Source: Hyphomicrobium sp. 99 (GTDB taxonomy: Bacteria; Pseudomonadota; Alphaproteobacteria; Rhizobiales; Hyphomicrobiaceae). From it: a DNA stretch of 64,000 nucleotides. This document shows, in pieces, positions 59,192 through 64,000 of the stretch (the stretch's first letter is position 1; every line of letters starts with the position of its first letter). Location: the NCBI RefSeq assembly GCF_000384335.2, contig NZ_KQ031382.1, positions 3,545,545 to 3,609,544 of the forward strand. The letters run 5' to 3'. The position numbers and the translations under genes are program-made. The notes under the pieces are model-generated. The model saw only the letters and a list, made by a program, of their open reading frames with translations. It was not told the origin of the DNA and ran no database searches.

Positions 59192-59654
59192 ACAGCCGCC
59201 GCGCCGTGTCGTCATCGACGATAATCTTCGGCAGCAGCTTTTCCTTGAGCAGCACGCTGCCCTCGTCGTGAAGCGCGCGACGGCTGACGTCGATCGCCTG
59301 AATACGAGCCGGAGGCGCCGTACGGACGGCCTCGTAATAGGATTCGCAGATCATGAAATAGTCTTTGACGATGCGCTTCAGCGGCGTGAGCGCAATCGTA
59401 TGCTCAACGACGTCTCCGTCGCTCGAAGGACTGATCGCGAACAAAAGCCGGTCGTCCGCCAGCGAGAGATTGAGCTTGTAGGGGCCTGCATCCGTACCAT
59501 CAACGCGGAAGGCATTGCCGTCCAGAATATCGAAAATCGCGACTTCACGCTCGTGCTCGATATTTGAATTGGCGCGCCCAAGCGATTTTGCGTCGAGCGT
59601 AATGTCGATGAGGCGATCCCGGCTTTTCTCTTGAGCGGCGACCGTTTGATCCAT
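59157..59654 (-). CDS. UPF0262 family protein
   Basis: This is a conserved alphaproteobacterial protein of 165 residues. Typical segments are RLIDITLDAKSLGRANSNIEHEREVAIFD, LALPLKRIVKDYFMICESYYEA-like TPLKRIVKDYFMICESYYEA, and RRALHDEGSVLLKEKL. Function unknown. It lies 6 bp downstream of hisD and is probably in the same operon. Confidence 0.9.
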   Translation of the reverse strand: MDQTVAAQEKSRDRLIDITLDAKSLGRANSNIEHEREVAIFDILDGNAFRVDGTDAGPYKLNLSLADDRLLFAISPSSDGDVVEHTIALTPLKRIVKDYFMICESYYEAVRTAPPARIQAIDVSRRALHDEGSVLLKEKLLPKIIVDDDTARRLFTLVCSLHWKG

Positions 59655-59660
59655 CGAAAA

Positions 59661-60968
59661 TCAACCTGCCTTTTCGAGACGGATTTCGACAGACCGGCGG
59701 TGGCCCTCCAAGCCTTCCGCCCTCGCGAGCGTCATGGCCGCAGGCCCGATCTTTTCGAGAGCGGCACGATCGAGCTTCAGGATCGATGTTCGCTTCATGA
59801 AGTCGAGAACTCCGAGACCCGATGAGAAGCGCGCGCTGCGCGCCGTGGGGAGAACGTGGTTGGAACCGGAAACATAATCCCCGATGACCTCAGGCGTTAC
59901 GCTACCGATGAAAATCGCCCCGGCATTTCGAATGCGCATCGCAAGATCTTCCGCATCCGCCGTCGCGATTTCGAGATGCTCGGCCGCAACGCGATCGGCC
60001 AAGTCAACGGCCTCTCCGAGCGAACCTAAAATGATTGTGGCGCCGAAGGTGTTCCAACTCTCGCCCGCGATATTTCCGCGCGGCAAAGTTTCGAGCTGGC
60101 GGCGTACGGCCTTTTCGACGGCGTCCGCGAACGCTTCATCGTCCGTCATCAAAATCGATTGCGCGGCTGTATCATGTTCGGCCTGCGCAAGAAGATCGGA
60201 CGCGATCCACTCGGGATCGTTGTTCTTGTCGGCAATGACCAGAACTTCGGACGGACCGGCGATTGAATCGATACCGACCTGACCGAACACTTGCCGCTTC
60301 GCCGCCGCGACCCACGCATTGCCCGGGCCGACGATTTTGACGACCGGCCGAACCGTTTCTGTGCCGTAGGCGAGTGCCGCAACAGCTTGCGCGCCACCGA
60401 TGCGATAGATCTCCGAGACGCCCGCGATTTTTGCAGCTGCCAGAACGAGCGGATTGAGTTCGCCGCTCGGGCACGGCACGACCATGACGATGCGCGGCAC
60501 GCCTGCGACCTGCGCGGGCACGGCATTCATCAGCACCGAACTCGGATAAGATGCGAGACCGCCCGGAACATAAAGCCCGACGGATTCGACCGCCGTCCAG
60601 CGATGACCGAGTTCGACGCCCGCCGCATCCGTATAGCGATCGTCACACGGCAGTTGCCGCTTGTGATGATCGGCAATGCGGTCACGCGCGAAGGTCAACG
60701 CATCGAGCGTTTCTTTCGAGCACGCGGCATAGGCTTCTTCGACTTCGGCGGCAGTCACCGCAAGTCCAGTCTTGCGAAGATCGACTCTGTCGAACTTGAG
60801 AGAAAGATCCACGAGCGCCGCGTCGCCGCGCGCCCGGACATCGTCGATGATGGCGCGAACCGCGTTGTCGACATCGGCCGAGACTTCGCGCTTCAGTCCG
60901 AGAAGCTCCACGAAGCCGGCTTCGAAATTTTTATCGTTGCTATTGAGCCGGACAGGCATCGGCATCAT
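59661..60968 (-). CDS. hisD: Histidinol dehydrogenase
   Basis: HisD oxidises histidinol to histidine in two NAD-dependent steps. GGAQAVAALAYGTETVRPVVKIVGPGNAWV, QVGIDSIAGPSEVLVIAD, LLAQAEHDTAAQSI with catalytic Glu/His and GSNHVLPTARSARFSSGL are all present. 435 residues. In alphaproteobacteria hisD commonly sits between murA-DUF2948 and UPF0262, as here. Confidence 0.95.
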   Translation of the reverse strand: MMPMPVRLNSNDKNFEAGFVELLGLKREVSADVDNAVRAIIDDVRARGDAALVDLSLKFDRVDLRKTGLAVTAAEVEEAYAACSKETLDALTFARDRIADHHKRQLPCDDRYTDAAGVELGHRWTAVESVGLYVPGGLASYPSSVLMNAVPAQVAGVPRIVMVVPCPSGELNPLVLAAAKIAGVSEIYRIGGAQAVAALAYGTETVRPVVKIVGPGNAWVAAAKRQVFGQVGIDSIAGPSEVLVIADKNNDPEWIASDLLAQAEHDTAAQSILMTDDEAFADAVEKAVRRQLETLPRGNIAGESWNTFGATIILGSLGEAVDLADRVAAEHLEIATADAEDLAMRIRNAGAIFIGSVTPEVIGDYVSGSNHVLPTARSARFSSGLGVLDFMKRTSILKLDRAALEKIGPAAMTLARAEGLEGHRRSVEIRLEKAG

Positions 60969-60994
60969 TCCTCAAGACAAGCGGTCGAGCGAAA

Positions 60995-61459
60995 TCAGTC
61001 TGCGTCTTCGGGGTGCTGCGGCGAGTGCTTGGTCGCCCACGCCGCCCCGAGGTCTTTCAATTCGATCTCGATACACTCGACGCCCAGCCGAATGGCCGCA
61101 CCGCCGGAAAATGTCAACGTGACATCGCCTTCGGGCGATTCTGCGCCGGCTGTGGGTTCATACGTCACGGCCAGCAGCGCCAGCGCGGCCCGCTGATCCT
61201 TGAGATCAAATCCGTGAACTTTGACGCTGTTGACCCGCTCGAAACGAACGCCGCAACGGCGCCGCTCGAAGTCGCCCGTCTGCGCAGTCTGTGGATTCTC
61301 CGCCAGTTTCTGCCAGTCAAACCGATTGGCGATACCGACGAAGCGCTTTTCCTTCGGCAGATATTTCATATCGCCGACGCGCAGAACGGCGTCCTGCAGT
61401 TGAGCCGAGATGACGCCCAGATCTTCCGCATCGAAGGCAATGAGCTTGAGGTCCGGCAT
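60995..61459 (-). CDS. DUF2948 family protein
   Basis: This is a 154-residue protein of unknown function conserved in alphaproteobacteria. LKLIAFDAEDLGVISAQLQDAVLRVGDM starts the domain, and YLPKEKRFVGIANRFDW follows. ATG 61459 was chosen by comparison with the family; 20 codons are open upstream. It lies between murA and hisD. Confidence 0.9.
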   Translation of the reverse strand: MPDLKLIAFDAEDLGVISAQLQDAVLRVGDMKYLPKEKRFVGIANRFDWQKLAENPQTAQTGDFERRRCGVRFERVNSVKVHGFDLKDQRAALALLAVTYEPTAGAESPEGDVTLTFSGGAAIRLGVECIEIELKDLGAAWATKHSPQHPEDAD

Positions 61460-61550
61460 CAGTTCGAAGGTCTCCGCTGAACGGCCTGAAAGGCTTATAT
61501 CGCAGAGTGTTACAAACACATCCTGAAAGCTGCAACTTGGGAGCCGGGCA

Positions 61551-62843
61551 TCAGCTGCTGGCGACGCGCTCTATCTCCGCACCGCAAGCGCTCAATTTCC
61601 GTTCGAGCTGCTCGAACCCTCTGTCGAGATGGTAAACCCTGTTGATGATCGTCTCGCCTTCGCCGGCTAAGCCAGCAATGACGAGCGAAACCGACGCCCT
61701 GAGATCGGTCGCCATGACGGGCGCGCCCTTCAGAGCTTTTACGCCCTTAATTGTCGCCGTATCGCCGTGCAGCTGAATATCGGCGCCGAGACGGGCCAAC
61801 TCTTGCACATGCATGAAACGGTTTTCGAAAATCGTCTCGCGGATGACACTTGTACCCGACGCGCGGGTGAGCAGCGCCATGAGTTGCGCCTGCAGGTCTG
61901 TCGGAAAACCGGGGAACGGTTCGGTCTCGACCGATACCGGAGCAATACCGCCGCCATTTCGTGAAACGCGCACGCCCGTTTCCGTTTCCTGGATCGACGT
62001 GCCGGTGTCCGCAAGAACCTCGAGTGCCACCTTGAGATCCCGCAGACGCGCGCCCTCGAGCGTCACGTCGCCACCCGTCGCGGCAACCGCCATCGCAAAT
62101 GTACCGGTTTCGATACGGTCCGGCAGCACCGTGTGCACCGTGCCCTCGAGACGATCGCGCCCCTGAATCCGGAGTGTAGATGTGCCGATTCCTTCAACCG
62201 TCGCGCCCATCTTACTGAGGCAAAGGGCGACGTCGCCAATTTCGGGCTCACGCGCCGCGTTTTCGATGACCGTTTCGCCCTTGGCCAGCGCCGCGGCCAA
62301 GAGAACGTTATGGGTCGCCCCGACCGACACTTTCGGGAACACGATGCGCGCGCCGTGAAGTCCTTTCGGGGCCCGCGCGATGACATAGCCCGCGTCGATA
62401 TCGATTTCCGCGCCCAGCGCCTTGAGGCCCATCAAATGCAGGTCGACCGGTCGCGTGCCGATCGCGCAACCGCCGGGCAATGACACGCGTGCCTCGCGCA
62501 TGCGCGCGACGAGAGGTCCGAGCACCCAGAAACTCGCCCGCATCCGCGAGACCATTTCATAAGGCGCCGTCGTATCGACGATATCGCGCGCCGTCAGATG
62601 GATGGTGTCGCCGAGATGGCTGGGAGGACCGGGCCGCTTGCCGTCCACCGCCAGATCGACGCCATGATTGCGCAGAATGCGCACCAGGAGATTGACGTCA
62701 GCCAGATTGGGCACGTTCTTCAGCGTCAGGCGGTCTTCGGTAAGAAGGCTCGCGATCAGAAGCGGCAATGCCGCGTTCTTGGCTCCTGAAATCGGAATTG
62801 TACCGCTTAGCGGCTTCCCGCCGACGATTTTGATCCGATCCAT
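61551..62843 (-). CDS. murA: UDP-N-acetylglucosamine 1-carboxyvinyltransferase
   Basis: MurA commits UDP-GlcNAc to peptidoglycan by transfer of enolpyruvate. [19 protein letters not shown], the catalytic Cys of [17 protein letters not shown] (about residue 119) and [20 protein letters not shown] are intact. 430 residues, full length. A Cys at the active site predicts fosfomycin sensitivity of the enzyme. Confidence 0.96.
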   Translation of the reverse strand: MDRIKIVGGKPLSGTIPISGAKNAALPLLIASLLTEDRLTLKNVPNLADVNLLVRILRNHGVDLAVDGKRPGPPSHLGDTIHLTARDIVDTTAPYEMVSRMRASFWVLGPLVARMREARVSLPGGCAIGTRPVDLHLMGLKALGAEIDIDAGYVIARAPKGLHGARIVFPKVSVGATHNVLLAAALAKGETVIENAAREPEIGDVALCLSKMGATVEGIGTSTLRIQGRDRLEGTVHTVLPDRIETGTFAMAVAATGGDVTLEGARLRDLKVALEVLADTGTSIQETETGVRVSRNGGGIAPVSVETEPFPGFPTDLQAQLMALLTRASGTSVIRETIFENRFMHVQELARLGADIQLHGDTATIKGVKALKGAPVMATDLRASVSLVIAGLAGEGETIINRVYHLDRGFEQLERKLSACGAEIERVASS

Positions 62844-62957
62844 GTAAGCCTATTGTCTCCGTGATGAAAACGGGAACGAATCTCGATCCCGCGCCAAGCA
62901 AAGGGTGATTAAAGGTTGCCCGCCACCCTGAGCAAGCGGCTTTTACGACAGAGGAGC

Positions 62958-63140
62958 CTAGGACTCGTTCTTGTCCGGAGGAGGGTCGCCGCCCTCTACA
63001 CTCTGGCGCCGGGCCGCGGCCTTGCGCCGCTTCAAGTTGGCCCTGAGCTCTTCAGCGAGCCGATCCTGGCGCGTGAGCTTGCCGGCACCTTTCCCAATAC
63101 CTGCGTTTCCTGGCCGCTTTGGCTGGAAATTGCCCGTCAT
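62958..63140 (-). CDS. Small conserved basic protein
   Basis: The 60-residue product starts MTGNFQPKRPGNAGIGKGAG and contains LTRQDRLAEELRANLKRRKAAARRQ, a basic helix seen in many small Rhizobiales proteins encoded near murA. Function unknown. The ATG at 63140 is preferred over a TTG at 63179. Confidence 0.65.
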   Translation of the reverse strand: MTGNFQPKRPGNAGIGKGAGKLTRQDRLAEELRANLKRRKAAARRQSVEGGDPPPDKNES

Positions 63141-63325
63141 GATCGGTCTCTCGCCCTCCGCACGTGTCGCCGGCTTCAATTTTAATTTGCCGGCCCCGCC
63201 TGTTAGCAGCTTGGCTTTCGGTCTTGCTCGCCGTCAAGCCTTGTGGCAGTGTCCGCCCGCCCGAAGCAGGAGCGTACCAACGCGACGCCCCTGGGATGTC
63301 CGATTCTTTGAGGCATTCGCCTTCA

Positions 63326-63400
<75 letters not shown>

Positions 63401-63521
63401 GCCTAAATGCTCAAAAACCCTTGGAAATCAAGGTTTCTTGCTCCGTGTTGTACGCAGTCAACATATACGGCAACAAAACCCTCTGAGAGAACGACGATGA
63501 CATCACTCATCGGAGTCCCCT

Positions 63522-64000
63522 TTGGGCAACAAACCGCAGCTCCCCGACCCCATCAACCGTGACGGCTATTGGTGTCTTGTCCGGCGAGTCCCGTCGGACT
63601 ACGCCGCAATCGACAGGCGCAAGTTCGTCAAGATCAGCACGGGCATCCGAGTGGCGCAGGACCCACGTGGAATTGTCACCCGGCAAAAGGTGAAAGCGCT
63701 TAACGACCAGCTCCACACCTATTGGAAAAACATCACCGCCGGTCATGATCCCAAAGCCTCGCTGGCGGCCCTTGATGCCGTCAAAAAAGCGCCGAACCTC
63801 GAAGTTCCCGTCCTCTCATTGACCGAACTCTTCTCTCAAGGCCTCCCGAACCTCATCGAAAGACTCAAGACCGTCACCAACGGCAGACGGCTGGAAAACG
63901 TCATTTCCATTGACCCCGCGCAAATCCTTCCCGACATCATGTTGGCGGCCGGGCTGCCGGATGACCTCATGTCCAGGACACCTGAGGACGGTCTTCGGGT
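63522..64000 (+). CDS. Probable tyrosine integrase, N-terminal part (runs off window)
   Basis: A frame open to the window edge starts at TTG 63522, with a CGGAG ribosome binding site 6 nt before it and an in-frame TGA 24 bp upstream; no ATG is available. It reads LGNKPQLPDPINRDGYWCLV and RRVPSDYAAIDRRKFVKIST, resembling the N-terminal arm-binding region of phage-type integrases. The catalytic domain would lie outside the window. Position directly after tRNA-Thr supports a tRNA-targeting integrase. At least 159 residues are seen. Confidence in the frame is higher than in the function. Confidence 0.65.
   Translation, partial: MGNKPQLPDPINRDGYWCLVRRVPSDYAAIDRRKFVKISTGIRVAQDPRGIVTRQKVKALNDQLHTYWKNITAGHDPKASLAALDAVKKAPNLEVPVLSLTELFSQGLPNLIERLKTVTNGRRLENVISIDPAQILPDIMLAAGLPDDLMSRTPEDGLR

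Overview
The window looks like chromosomal DNA of an alphaproteobacterium of the Hyphomicrobiales/Rhizobiales, and Hyphomicrobium-like is my best guess. Support comes from a direct-repeat LexA box (GTTC-N7-GTTC), a complete PhyR-NepR-EcfG general stress response locus, an aerobic (cob-type) cobalamin gene cluster, and small alphaproteobacterial families such as UPF0262, DUF2948 and YacG. Genes are dense, with many 1-4 bp stop/start overlaps. Species assignment is inference, because no rRNA gene is present.

Layout: 1-3200 holds the SOS mutagenesis cassette imuA-imuB-dnaE2 (minus strand) behind a LexA box. The dnaE2 end is broken by a GC-only palindromic repeat and a C27G31 homopolymer. 3.4-6.7 kb carries an L,D-transpeptidase, lipoyl synthase and hydroxypyruvate isomerase. 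6.7-15.3 kb is a sulfate-uptake region: a CysB-like regulator, cysA-cysW-cysT, a 31-codon membrane ORF, an XRE-cupin regulator, a porin, a small hydrolase and the sulfate-binding protein. A shared sequence element lies at the same distance upstream of both sulfate transcription units. 15.5-19.2 kb is an operon resembling the zinc-related Zrg system (DUF2796, ABC ATPase, FtsX-type permease, DUF3299) plus a DUF2946-like protein. 19.4-25.9 kb is a stress-signalling block: two HWE/HisKA_2-type kinases, a single-domain response regulator, a DUF1328 membrane protein with an EcfG-type promoter, phyR, ecfG and nepR.

26.1-43.8 kb is a large cobalamin cluster. cobW-N-G-H-I-J are led by a B12 riboswitch and a 47-codon ORF. 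cobK, cobL-E-M-B, cobP-O-Q, cobD and an unusual single gene fusing BluB (lower ligand synthesis) to CobA (first corrin methylation) follow. cobF and cobC, the chelatase genes cobS/cobT and the nucleotide-loop genes cobV/cobT-type are not in the window. 43.9-54.4 kb holds TrhO, a small lipoprotein, the dTDP-rhamnose genes rfbCBDA, three glycosyltransferases and a solitary ParA.

54.6-63.1 kb is housekeeping: a TPR protein, tRNA-Phe, yacG, maf, a Crp-type regulator next to a membrane class III adenylate cyclase, UPF0262, hisD, DUF2948 and murA. The window ends with tRNA-Thr followed by the 5' part of a probable integrase, which looks like the left edge of an integrated element that continues past 64000.
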